From: Pseudomonadota bacterium
Lineage (GTDB): Bacteria; Pseudomonadota; Gammaproteobacteria; Burkholderiales; Rhodocyclaceae
Length of the DNA stretch: 64,000 bases
Reading direction: 5' to 3'
Assembly: GCA_021849505.1 (NCBI GenBank)
Contig: JAJZSW010000002.1
Coordinates: 1-64,000 of the forward strand
In this document: positions 1 through 8,302 of the stretch, piece by piece
How positions within the stretch are numbered: the stretch's first letter is position 1
How the letters are laid out: the number at the start of each line of letters is the position of its first letter
The notes under the pieces: generated by a model
The model's input: the letters and a program-made list of their open reading frames with translations, nothing else
Database searches by the model: none
What the model was told of the DNA's origin: nothing
Program-made: the position numbers and the translations under genes

Positions 1-94
1 GGAACGCCACCTCGCCATGCAGCAGGCCGAAACCCGAGTCGATGTAGGTCGAGAAGACATCGAGGAAGTGGTCGATGACCGACAGGTTGTTCAT
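1..94 (-). CDS. trbL: Conjugal transfer protein TrbL, N-terminal fragment (runs off left edge)
   Basis: Reverse complement of 1-94 reads MNNLSVIDHFLDVFSTYIDSGFGLLHGEVAF, a TrbL-like N-terminus; position next to trbK/trbJ. Confidence 0.75.
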   Translation of the reverse strand, partial: MNNLSVIDHFLDVFSTYIDSGFGLLHGEVAF

Positions 95-97
95 GGC

Positions 98-361
98 TCA
101 GTCTTTCGGTGCGGAAGCGGGCGCGGCCGGTGGCGCGGGCGTGTACGGCGTGCCGCTGCCCATGAAGCGCCGCCGCGTCGCCTCACTCGCCTTGTTGCAC
201 AGGGCGTCCCCCATCTTGTCGTGGTCGGCCTTGCACTGCGCGTGGACTTCCTTCAGGCGCTCAGGATTGGCCAGCAGCGATTCAACGGTGTCGGTGGGTG
301 CCGGCTTGTTGCACGCGGCGAGTAGCAGGGTGCAGGCGATTAGGGGAAGGAGGGTTTTCAT
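98..361 (-). CDS. trbK: TrbK/EexN-like entry-exclusion lipoprotein
   Basis: 87 aa, lipobox LLAAC, located between trbJ and trbL; VESLLANPERLKEVHAQCKADHDKMGDALCNKASEATRRRFMG. Confidence 0.7.
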   Translation of the reverse strand: MKTLLPLIACTLLLAACNKPAPTDTVESLLANPERLKEVHAQCKADHDKMGDALCNKASEATRRRFMGSGTPYTPAPPAAPASAPKD

Positions 362-370
362 ATGGGTTCC

Positions 371-1099
371 TCAGTTGCCGTAGAAGTTGACGGGGGATGG
401 CGTATACGGTGTGCCGGTGCCATGGAAGCGGTCGCGCACCTCGACGGCACGCGCATGCACCGCGACCTGCCGCGCCTGTTCGAGGGCGACGGCACGGTCT
501 TGCGTGACCTGGAGCTGCTGCGCCTGGATCGCCTGCCGGGCCTGCAAGGCCAATAACTGGTTCGTCACCTGGGTAGCCTGCAAGGCGCCCACCGCCGACT
601 GGCTGCTGTTCACGAGGGCGCTCAAGGTCTGCTCGTCGGAAGCGAAGTTCTGCACCGACTGCGACTGCACCTCGGCCGCGGTGCGCAGTGCTTCCAGTGC
701 GTTCTGCCAATGCTGGCTGGCGTCGAGCGCCATCTGGTTGGCCGGGGTCGAGGCGGTGTAGGCAGCGGGATAGAGCTGCGCAAACTGGGTCTCCATCTGC
801 GTCAGGTTCAATGACAGCCCCTGTGCCTGCTGCAGCAGCTGGTTCGTCGCGGACAGCGCAGATTGCAGTTGATTGAGCGCGCTGAAGGGGAGACTGGTCA
901 GGTTCCTCGCCTGGTTGGTCAGCATCTGCGCTTCGTTCTGCAGCTGCTGGATCTGGTTGTTGATCTGCTGCAGGGTGCGAGCAGCGGTCAGGATGTTCTG
1001 CACCAGATTGGCCGGATCGATCACCACCCATTGCGCCTGTGCTGCGGGCATCACGGTCATGAGCATGGCGGCGGCGATGGCAGGCAGGGGATTTTTCAT
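371..1099 (-). CDS. trbJ: P-type conjugative transfer protein TrbJ
   Basis: 242 aa with signal peptide, WVVIDPANLVQNILTAARTLQQINNQIQQLQNEAQML typical of TrbJ; synteny. Confidence 0.85.
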   Translation of the reverse strand: MKNPLPAIAAAMLMTVMPAAQAQWVVIDPANLVQNILTAARTLQQINNQIQQLQNEAQMLTNQARNLTSLPFSALNQLQSALSATNQLLQQAQGLSLNLTQMETQFAQLYPAAYTASTPANQMALDASQHWQNALEALRTAAEVQSQSVQNFASDEQTLSALVNSSQSAVGALQATQVTNQLLALQARQAIQAQQLQVTQDRAVALEQARQVAVHARAVEVRDRFHGTGTPYTPSPVNFYGN

Positions 1100-3534
1100 G
1101 ACGGATTCTCCTTGGGAGCGGACGGGACGAACGGGAAGGACGGAATGAGGTCAGCGGCCCAGACCAGGCCGCGATAGCGCAGCCAGGCGGCTGCGAAGTC
1201 CGTCGGCGGCACCGACGCGGAAACGGCGTCGATGGCGCGCTGGTCCTCAGGTCTGGCCGCACCGGCGAACGCCAGCGTCACCGGCCCGAGCCCCAGATCG
1301 AAGACCCGATTGCCGAGCCGCGACTGGTAGTAGTAGTCGCGCTTGGGCTGGGCCTGCGCCACGATCTCGATCTGCCGTGCATTGAGGCCGAAGCCTTCGT
1401 AGATGACGCGAATCTGCGGCTCGGTCCCCTGCGGGTTGGGCAGGAAGATACGGTTCACGCAGCTCTCGATAATGGCTGGCGCAATGGTCGAATCCTTGAT
1501 GTCCGCCAGCGACTGCGTGGCGAAGATCACCGACACGTTTTTCTTGCGCAAGGTTTTGAGCCACTGGCGGATGCGCGCGGCGAACACCGGGTCGTCGAGG
1601 AACAGCCAGGCCTCATCGAGGATCAACAGTGTCGGAGCACCATCAAGGCGTTCCTCGAAGCGCGCGAACAGGTAGCGCAGCACCGCCAGCGCCGCTGCCT
1701 TGCTGTGCATCAGCTCTTCCATCTCGAACGCTTGCACGTCGGCGACACCGAGCCGGTCATGATCGGCATCGAGCAGCCTGCCGTGCGCGCCACCCAGCAC
1801 ATAGGGTTGCAGCGCCTGGCGCAGTGCGTTCGACTGCAGCAGCACGGATAATCCGGTCAGCGTGCGCTGATCGAGCGGCGCGCTGGCGAGACTGTTCAGC
1901 GCTGACCATACGATTTCCTTCTCGTCCGGCCCGACGGCCACGCCTTCGTGAATCAACAGGCCCTGGACCCACTCGGCCGCCCAGGCGCGGTAGCTGTCCT
2001 GGTCGATGCGGGCTAGCGGCTGGAAGGCGATCGCGCCCTCCGCGCCCAGGTCGTAGTGCTCGCCGCCGAGTCCGAGCACGGTGGCGCGAATCGAGCACCC
2101 CATGTCAAACGCGAAGATGCGCGAGCCGGCATAGCGGCGGAACTGCAATGCCAGCGTCGCGAGCAGCACCGATTTGCCCATGCCGATGGGGCCGACGACC
2201 AGCGTGTTGCCCACATCGCCGATGTGCGTGACCAGCCGGAACGGTGTCGCGCCATCGGTGCGCGTCACGATCAGTGGTGGGCCGTCCAGGTGGGTATTCC
2301 GCTCCTGTCCGGCCCAGACGGCGGAGACCGGCATCATGTGCGCGAGGTTCAAGGTCGAGACGATAGGCTGGCGCACGTTGGCGTAGGCGTGTCCCGGGAT
2401 CGACGACAACCAGGCATCGACCGCATTCAAGGTCTCGGGGATCGTAACGAAGCCACGGCCCTGAATCGTTCGCTCCACCCCGCGCAGCTTCTCGTCGGCA
2501 GCGGTCGCGTCGGAGTCGAGCACAGTGACGGTGGCCGTGACGTAGCCGAACGAAACCTGATCGCTGCCCAGTTCCTGCAAAGCGGCATCGGCATCGGACG
2601 CCTTGTTCGACGCATCGGAATCGACCAGCTGGCTCTCCTGCTGAAAGATTGTCTCGCGCAGCAGCGCGACGATGTTCTTGCGTTTGGCGAACCACTGGCG
2701 GCGCAGCCGACCCAGCTCGCGCTCGGACTCGGCCTTGTCGAGGCACAGGAAGCGGGTGCTCCAGCGGTAGGCGAAGCCCAGGCGGTTGAGGTCGTCGAGC
2801 AAACCGGGCCAGGTCGAGGTCGGGAATCCACGCACCGACACCACGCGCAGGTGTTGGCTCCCGAGCATCGGTGCGAGGCCACCCGTCAATGGCTCGTCGG
2901 CCAGCAGCGCATCGAGGTGCATCGGAACCTCGGGCACGGCCACCGGATGCCGACGGGTGGATACGCAGGCATGCAGATAGGTTAGGGTCTGACCATCGTC
3001 GAGCCACGCGATCTCCGGCATCACCCCTTCGAGCAGGCCGAAGAAGCGTTCGGTCTCCGACACGAAGCCATCCAGCCGCTCGCGCCAGTCCACGCCTTCG
3101 ATCTTGGTGTTCTCATAGAGCAGCTTGGCGGCGCGGGCCGTCGATTCCTCGGGCGGCAGGTGCAGCAACGTCAGGTGGTAGGCGCTCTCGAAGTGGCTAT
3201 CGGCCTCCTCGAACGCAGCACGGCGTTCTTCATCTACCAGCCAGGACAATGGCTCGGGGAACGTGGAGTTTGGATAGTCAGCCGCTTCACGCCGCTCGGC
3301 CTCGACGAACAACGCCCAGCCCGACCCAAGGCGACGCAGCGCGTTGTTCAGTCGCGCAGAGGTCGCGACCAGTTCGCCCTGAGTCGCGCTGTCCAGATCA
3401 GGCCCGCGAAAGCGTGCCGTGCGCTGAAATGAACCGTCCTTGTTCAACACGACGCCGGGTGCGACCAGACCGGCCCAGGGCAGCCAGTCGGCCAGCAGCG
3501 CGGGACGCTTGCGGTATTCGGCGAGGTTCATCAT
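1096..3534 (-). CDS. trbE: Conjugal transfer ATPase TrbE (VirB4 family)
   Basis: Start set to MMNLAEYRKRP; Walker A GPIGMGKSVLLATL, Walker B LLILDEAWLFLDD; 4-nt overlap with trbJ. Confidence 0.9.
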   Translation of the reverse strand: MMNLAEYRKRPALLADWLPWAGLVAPGVVLNKDGSFQRTARFRGPDLDSATQGELVATSARLNNALRRLGSGWALFVEAERREAADYPNSTFPEPLSWLVDEERRAAFEEADSHFESAYHLTLLHLPPEESTARAAKLLYENTKIEGVDWRERLDGFVSETERFFGLLEGVMPEIAWLDDGQTLTYLHACVSTRRHPVAVPEVPMHLDALLADEPLTGGLAPMLGSQHLRVVSVRGFPTSTWPGLLDDLNRLGFAYRWSTRFLCLDKAESERELGRLRRQWFAKRKNIVALLRETIFQQESQLVDSDASNKASDADAALQELGSDQVSFGYVTATVTVLDSDATAADEKLRGVERTIQGRGFVTIPETLNAVDAWLSSIPGHAYANVRQPIVSTLNLAHMMPVSAVWAGQERNTHLDGPPLIVTRTDGATPFRLVTHIGDVGNTLVVGPIGMGKSVLLATLALQFRRYAGSRIFAFDMGCSIRATVLGLGGEHYDLGAEGAIAFQPLARIDQDSYRAWAAEWVQGLLIHEGVAVGPDEKEIVWSALNSLASAPLDQRTLTGLSVLLQSNALRQALQPYVLGGAHGRLLDADHDRLGVADVQAFEMEELMHSKAAALAVLRYLFARFEERLDGAPTLLILDEAWLFLDDPVFAARIRQWLKTLRKKNVSVIFATQSLADIKDSTIAPAIIESCVNRIFLPNPQGTEPQIRVIYEGFGLNARQIEIVAQAQPKRDYYYQSRLGNRVFDLGLGPVTLAFAGAARPEDQRAIDAVSASVPPTDFAAAWLRYRGLVWAADLIPSFPFVPSAPKENPS

Positions 3535-3544
3535 GGGATCGTCC

Positions 3545-3844
3545 TCACACGTCCAGTAGCTGCCGGTGCTTGATGTGCCGGGCGAACACGGCCATGAACT
3601 GCGCATCCACTCGCGCGCCCCACACGGCCAGCGAGTGCCCGACGATCCACAGCACCATGCCGGGCAGCCAGAGTTGCAGCCCGAGCCCCACGGCGGCGGC
3701 CAGCGTGCCGTTGGCAATCGCCACGGTGCGCGGTGCGCCACCCAGCAGAATCGGTTCGGTCAGCGAGCGATGCAGCGGAATCTCGAAACCATTCGCGAAG
3801 CTTGCTGTATTAGTGGTTGGCGCATTCATGCCAGCCGCGTTCAT
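3545..3844 (-). CDS. trbD: Conjugal transfer protein TrbD
   Basis: 99 aa from MNAAGMNAPT; FEIPLHRSLTEPILLGGAPR motif; trbC-trbD overlap. Confidence 0.85.
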   Translation of the reverse strand: MNAAGMNAPTTNTASFANGFEIPLHRSLTEPILLGGAPRTVAIANGTLAAAVGLGLQLWLPGMVLWIVGHSLAVWGARVDAQFMAVFARHIKHRQLLDV

Positions 3845-4173
3845 GCGATCACCGCTCCGCCCGTGAAGCTGAAGAAGGTCAGGAAGAACGAGGACGCGGC
3901 GAACGCGATCGATAGGCCGAACACGATCTGCACCAGCTTGCGGAAGCCGCCGCTGGTGTCGCCGAAGGCCAGCGTCAACCCGGTGGTTATGATGATGATT
4001 ACCGCGATGATGCGGGCCACCGGCCCCTGGATCGAGTCCAGCAGGGATTGCAGCGGCGCTTCCCACGGCATGTTCGAGCCTGCGGCGTGCGCGGGAATGG
4101 CGATGGCCAGCAGCAATGCGGCGAGGGCTACGAACTGCAAGGCAGGTTTTACGGAAATACGTGAAGTCGTCAT
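3841..4173 (-). CDS. trbC: Conjugal transfer pilin TrbC
   Basis: 110 aa, signal peptide plus two TM segments (VirB2-like); synteny. Confidence 0.85.
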   Translation of the reverse strand: MTTSRISVKPALQFVALAALLLAIAIPAHAAGSNMPWEAPLQSLLDSIQGPVARIIAVIIIITTGLTLAFGDTSGGFRKLVQIVFGLSIAFAASSFFLTFFSFTGGAVIA

Positions 4174-5186
4174 GACGGTTCTCCAGGGGTTGAGGAAATG
4201 GATGGGAAGGACGGCATCAGCTCGCTACTGAGCTGGTAGCGGTGGCTGTCGAAGCCGGTGACACAGGCGATTTCCTGCACGCGGCGCGCATGGCCGCGAC
4301 CGGCGATGTAGACGATGACGTTGACCGCTTCCGCGATCAGCGCACGTGGTGGTGTCACCGCGACTTCGAGGATCAGTTGTTCCAGCCGCAGCAGCGCGCC
4401 CGCGGCGGAACCGGCATGGACAGTGGCGATGCCGCCCGGATGTCCGGTTCCCCAGGCCTTGAGCAGGTCCAGCGCTTCGGCGCCGCGCACTTCACCGACG
4501 ACGATGCGGTCCGGGCGCAGCCGCAGCGTCGAGCGCACCAGCTCGGTCATGGTCACGACACCGGCGCGGGTGCGCAGCGGGACGTGGTCACGTGCCGTGC
4601 ATTGCAGCTCCACCGTGTCTTCGAGCACGATCACGCGGTCGCCGGTGGTGGCGATTTCGTCGAGCAGGGCATTGGCCAGCGTGGTCTTGCCGGTGCTGGT
4701 GCCGCCTGCGATCAGGATGTTCTGGCGTTCGCGCACCGCGTTACGCAGGAATTCCGCCTGAGCCTCGATCAGGATGCCGTCGGCCACGTAGGCGTCGAGC
4801 CGGATCAGGCCGACTGCGCGCTTCCTCAGCGCGAAGACCGGTCCTGGCGTCACCGGTGGCAGCGCACCCTCGAAACGTTCGCCCGTCTCCGGCAACTCGG
4901 CGGACAGCAGCGGCTTGCCCGCATGCACCTCGGCGCACACATGCGCTGCGACCAGGCGGATGATGCGTTCGCCATCGGTGTGGGTGAGGCGGATACCCAG
5001 CGGTTCGCGACCGCTGCCCAGCCGGTCCACCCACAGCAAACCGTCCGGGTTCAACATGACCTCCACCACGTCGGGGTCGTCCAGGGCTCTGGCGATGTCC
5101 GGGCCCATCGCCGTGCGCAGCATGCGCACACGACGTTCCTGCGCCAGCGAGGCCGATTCGTCATGATCACGCAGTTCGCAGATCAT
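4170..5186 (-). CDS. trbB: Conjugal transfer ATPase TrbB (VirB11 family)
   Basis: Walker A AGGTSTGKTTLANALL, VVGEVRGAEALDLLKAWGTGHPGG. Confidence 0.9.
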   Translation of the reverse strand: MICELRDHDESASLAQERRVRMLRTAMGPDIARALDDPDVVEVMLNPDGLLWVDRLGSGREPLGIRLTHTDGERIIRLVAAHVCAEVHAGKPLLSAELPETGERFEGALPPVTPGPVFALRKRAVGLIRLDAYVADGILIEAQAEFLRNAVRERQNILIAGGTSTGKTTLANALLDEIATTGDRVIVLEDTVELQCTARDHVPLRTRAGVVTMTELVRSTLRLRPDRIVVGEVRGAEALDLLKAWGTGHPGGIATVHAGSAAGALLRLEQLILEVAVTPPRALIAEAVNVIVYIAGRGHARRVQEIACVTGFDSHRYQLSSELMPSFPSISSTPGEPS

Positions 5187-5668
5187 GACGGGACTGCTCC
5201 TGATTCGTCGTCAGGCGCTGCGGTGGGAACGTCTTCTTGCTGGGTGAAGAACTGGCTCTGATCGGGCTGGATTTCCTCGACCACATCCTTGACCAGGCTG
5301 CGTCCGCGCAGCAGATGCCGGCCGAGCTGTTCGATGAACTGCTCGAAGCGCGCCCGGCCCTGGGCGCGCGCTGCCTCCTGATGCGCTTCCGGCACGGGTG
5401 TGCTGACGGTGAGGAAGTAGCGCACATAGAGCGCCAGCGTCTCGATCAGGATGTTCTGGTCGCGTTCCAGCTTGTCGAGCTGGCGCGACAAGCGATCCAG
5501 CCGTTTGGCGATGGCGGCTTCGCGCTGGTCGCCGGAATCGGGCGACAGGAACGAAGCCAGCGCGGCGGCGACGATCGAGGACTTGGACAAGCCCTTCATG
5601 GTCGCCAGCTCGTCGAGCCGCCTGGCGTGCCCGGGTTCGATGAAGAGGTTCAGGCGGGTGCGGCTCAT
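5183..5668 (-). CDS. CopG/RHH-type regulatory protein between traG and trbB
   Basis: N-terminal MSRTRLNLFIEPGHARRLDELATMKGLSKSSIVAAAL ribbon-helix-helix pattern; conserved position in Tn4371-like modules. Confidence 0.75.
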   Translation of the reverse strand: MSRTRLNLFIEPGHARRLDELATMKGLSKSSIVAAALASFLSPDSGDQREAAIAKRLDRLSRQLDKLERDQNILIETLALYVRYFLTVSTPVPEAHQEAARAQGRARFEQFIEQLGRHLLRGRSLVKDVVEEIQPDQSQFFTQQEDVPTAAPDDESGAVPS

Positions 5669-7656
5669 AGCGCGATCCCGTCGTCAGGGTCGAGAGCGGC
5701 CAGCCGCGCCGTGCGTTGCAGGCGCGGATCGAGCTGGGCGGGCAAGGGCAGCGGCAGGTCGTCGTCATCGAGGAGAATCAGATCGTCTGCCGCGTGTTCG
5801 GGCTCCGGCGTGACCGTAACTTCTGCCAGTTCCGGCTGCTGCTGGTGACCGCCGTCGTCGATGGCCTCACCGTGTGCGGGGAAGATCAGACCAGGAATCG
5901 GTGCGTCGGGGATGGCCCGTCCGCTCCAGTCGTCGGACCGTGGCGCCGGACCATCGGCATAGTGACCCTGCACAAGTTGCGGTGGCGCCTGGATGCGCGT
6001 CTTGAAATTCGCATCCAGGTAGTAGCGAATTTTCTGGGCCTTGATCGGTGGATGGCCGGACACCATCACCACCTCGTCATCGGGCGGCAACTGCATGACT
6101 TCGCCGGGCGTGAGTAGCGGCCGTGCGGTTTCCTGCCGCGACACCATCAAATGACCGAGCCACGGTGCCAGCCGGTGGCCCGCGTAGTTGCGCTGTGCGC
6201 GCAGCTCGGTGGCCGTGCCCAAGGCTTCCGAAATGCGCTTGGCGGTGCGTTCGTCGTTGGTGGCGAACGTGATGCGCACATGGCAGTTGTCGAGGATGGA
6301 ATGGTTCTGCCCGTAGGCCTTGTCGATCTGGTTGAGCGACTGCGCGATCAGGAAGGCGCGCAGGCCGTAGCCCGCCATGAAGGACAGCGCCGACTCGAAG
6401 AAATCCAGCCGACCCAGCGCAGGAAACTCGTCCAGCATCAGCAGTAGCTTGTGGCGGCGCGCAATGCCGTCCGAGCCGTCGAGCGATTCAGTCAGGCGTC
6501 GGCCGATCTGGTTGAGGATCAAGCGGATCAGCGGCTTGGTGCGACTGATGTCGGATGGTGGTACCACCAGGTAGAGCGATACCGGATGATCTGCGTCGAT
6601 CAGGTCGGCGATACGCCAGTCGCAGCGCGAGGTCACTTCAGCCACCGTGGGATCGCGGTACAGGCCGAGGAAACTCATCGCGGTGGACAGCACACCCGAG
6701 CGCTCGTTGTCGCTCTTGTTGAGCACTTCGCGTGCGGCAGACGCGACAACCGGGTGCGGTGCTTCGCCTAGATGGTGCGTCGTCATCATCCGGTGCAACG
6801 TGACCTCGAAAGGGCAGGCCGGATCGGACAGAAAGTTGGCGACGCCGCGCAATGTTTTATCGTCGCTGGCGTAAAGCACATGCAGGATCGCACCAACCAG
6901 CAGGGCATGCGAGGTCTTCTCCCAATGATTGCGGCGCTCCAGCGCGCCTTCGGGATCGACCAGGATGTCGGCGATGTTCTGCACGTCGCGTACTTCATGC
7001 ATGCCACGTCGCACTTCGAGCAACGGGTTGTAGGCCGCCGAGCACGCATCGGTCGGGTTGAACAGCAGGCAGTGCGAGAAGCGCGAGCGCCAGCCGGCAG
7101 TCAAGTCCCAGTTCTCGCCCTTGATGTCGTGGATGACGGTGGAGCCGGGCCAGGAGAGCAGGGTAGGGATGACCAGACCGACACCCTTGCCGGATCGGGT
7201 GGGCGCGAAGGCCATCACATGTTCGGGGCCTTCGTGGCGCAGGTAGTCTCCGGCCTTGCGACCGAGGAACACGCCGGCAGGGCCAGTCAGCCCGGAACGG
7301 TGGATTTCAGCGGGCAGCGCCCAGCGTGCCGAACCGTAGGTCGTGACCAGCCTGGATTGCCGGGCGCGCCACACCGACATCGCAATAGCGGCGAGGGCAC
7401 CAGCGAAGCCGCTGCACGCCGCGATGGCGCCGCCGCGTAGGAAGATGTCGGGCGCATAGGCATCGAAGAAGTACCACCACTCGAACAGCTTCCATGGGTG
7501 ATAGACGGGTGTACCCATCAGGTCGAACCACGGCATGCCGAGTCGCATCTGGTATCCCAGTGCAGCCGCCGTCCACTGGGTGGCACTCCATAGCCCCAGT
7601 AATACGATGGTAAACACCATCATGATCTGGCCAGTCAGCACGCCGGTCGGCACCAT
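5665..7656 (-). CDS. traG: Type IV coupling protein TraG/VirD4
   Basis: Walker A FAPTRSGKGVGLVIPTLL; LLLMLDEFPALGRLDFFESALSFMAGYGLRAFLIAQSLNQI. Confidence 0.92.
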   Translation of the reverse strand: MVPTGVLTGQIMMVFTIVLLGLWSATQWTAAALGYQMRLGMPWFDLMGTPVYHPWKLFEWWYFFDAYAPDIFLRGGAIAACSGFAGALAAIAMSVWRARQSRLVTTYGSARWALPAEIHRSGLTGPAGVFLGRKAGDYLRHEGPEHVMAFAPTRSGKGVGLVIPTLLSWPGSTVIHDIKGENWDLTAGWRSRFSHCLLFNPTDACSAAYNPLLEVRRGMHEVRDVQNIADILVDPEGALERRNHWEKTSHALLVGAILHVLYASDDKTLRGVANFLSDPACPFEVTLHRMMTTHHLGEAPHPVVASAAREVLNKSDNERSGVLSTAMSFLGLYRDPTVAEVTSRCDWRIADLIDADHPVSLYLVVPPSDISRTKPLIRLILNQIGRRLTESLDGSDGIARRHKLLLMLDEFPALGRLDFFESALSFMAGYGLRAFLIAQSLNQIDKAYGQNHSILDNCHVRITFATNDERTAKRISEALGTATELRAQRNYAGHRLAPWLGHLMVSRQETARPLLTPGEVMQLPPDDEVVMVSGHPPIKAQKIRYYLDANFKTRIQAPPQLVQGHYADGPAPRSDDWSGRAIPDAPIPGLIFPAHGEAIDDGGHQQQPELAEVTVTPEPEHAADDLILLDDDDLPLPLPAQLDPRLQRTARLAALDPDDGIAL

Positions 7657-8084
7657 GCCCCTCCCCCCTCCTCTGGATTACGCGATCCAGTCCCTCGACG
7701 TGCCGTCAGCGTGGCACCTGCGAATCAGGATCGGCCTGTTGTCAAGGTTCGGGCGGCGCCGATCCAGCACCGCTTTTGACATCACAAGTTTGAGAGCACC
7801 GCGCGCAGGAGAAAACCTGCTCCGGCGTAAGTCAGCCAAGAGGGGAGTGCAACGATGATTGTTGCTGTCACGGTCAGTGCCGCTCGTCCGTCGGCTCGAA
7901 CGGACGACTTGCAACCAAGCGCGGCTATAAGGCGGGACTTCGCCTTTGACGCGGCCTTTGATTGAGATTTCGCCCGGGCCGTGCGCCAGCGGTTTCCCCT
8001 CCGATTGTTTGATTGGGACGATAAGTGAATGGCGTGACGATCATGTGTGTAATTGTCTGTCGCTGCATGACCAAAACGTACCTT

Positions 8085-8115
8085 AAACTAAAGTTGTATT
8101 GACAGATTTTAGTTT
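8085..8115. promoter_or_regulatory. Inverted repeat AAACTAAA-n15-TTTAGTTT in the traG/GGDEF divergent intergenic region
   Basis: AAACTAAA at 8085-8092 and TTTAGTTT at 8108-8115, with TTGACA (-35-like) at 8099-8104 between the arms. Confidence 0.35.
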
Positions 8116-8302
8116 GGCGAAACGGTCCGGTTCACGTGGCTTGGCACGCTGCTTCAGTTTACAGAGGTTGCTTTTTGGAGCATGAACTCAACCGCCACTG
8201 CCGGGCAGATGTGGGAGTTCGGGTCGGTGGCTCAACCGACTCTTGACCACCCACCTCAGCCGTGGTCTGCTGTCAGCTAATTGCGGTGAACTACATAAAA
8301 CA

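Noticed and set aside
282-1262. 326-aa minus-strand ORF over trbJ
   Set aside because: Out-of-frame overlap with a clearly recognisable trbJ; low-complexity Arg/Pro-rich translation.
2056-2985. 309-aa plus-strand ORF antisense to trbE
   Set aside because: Lies entirely within the TrbE ATPase coding region; typical GC-driven antisense ORF.
7678-7914. 78-aa minus-strand ORF upstream of traG
   Set aside because: No domain, no clear RBS, Arg-rich; in the intergenic promoter region. Insufficient support.
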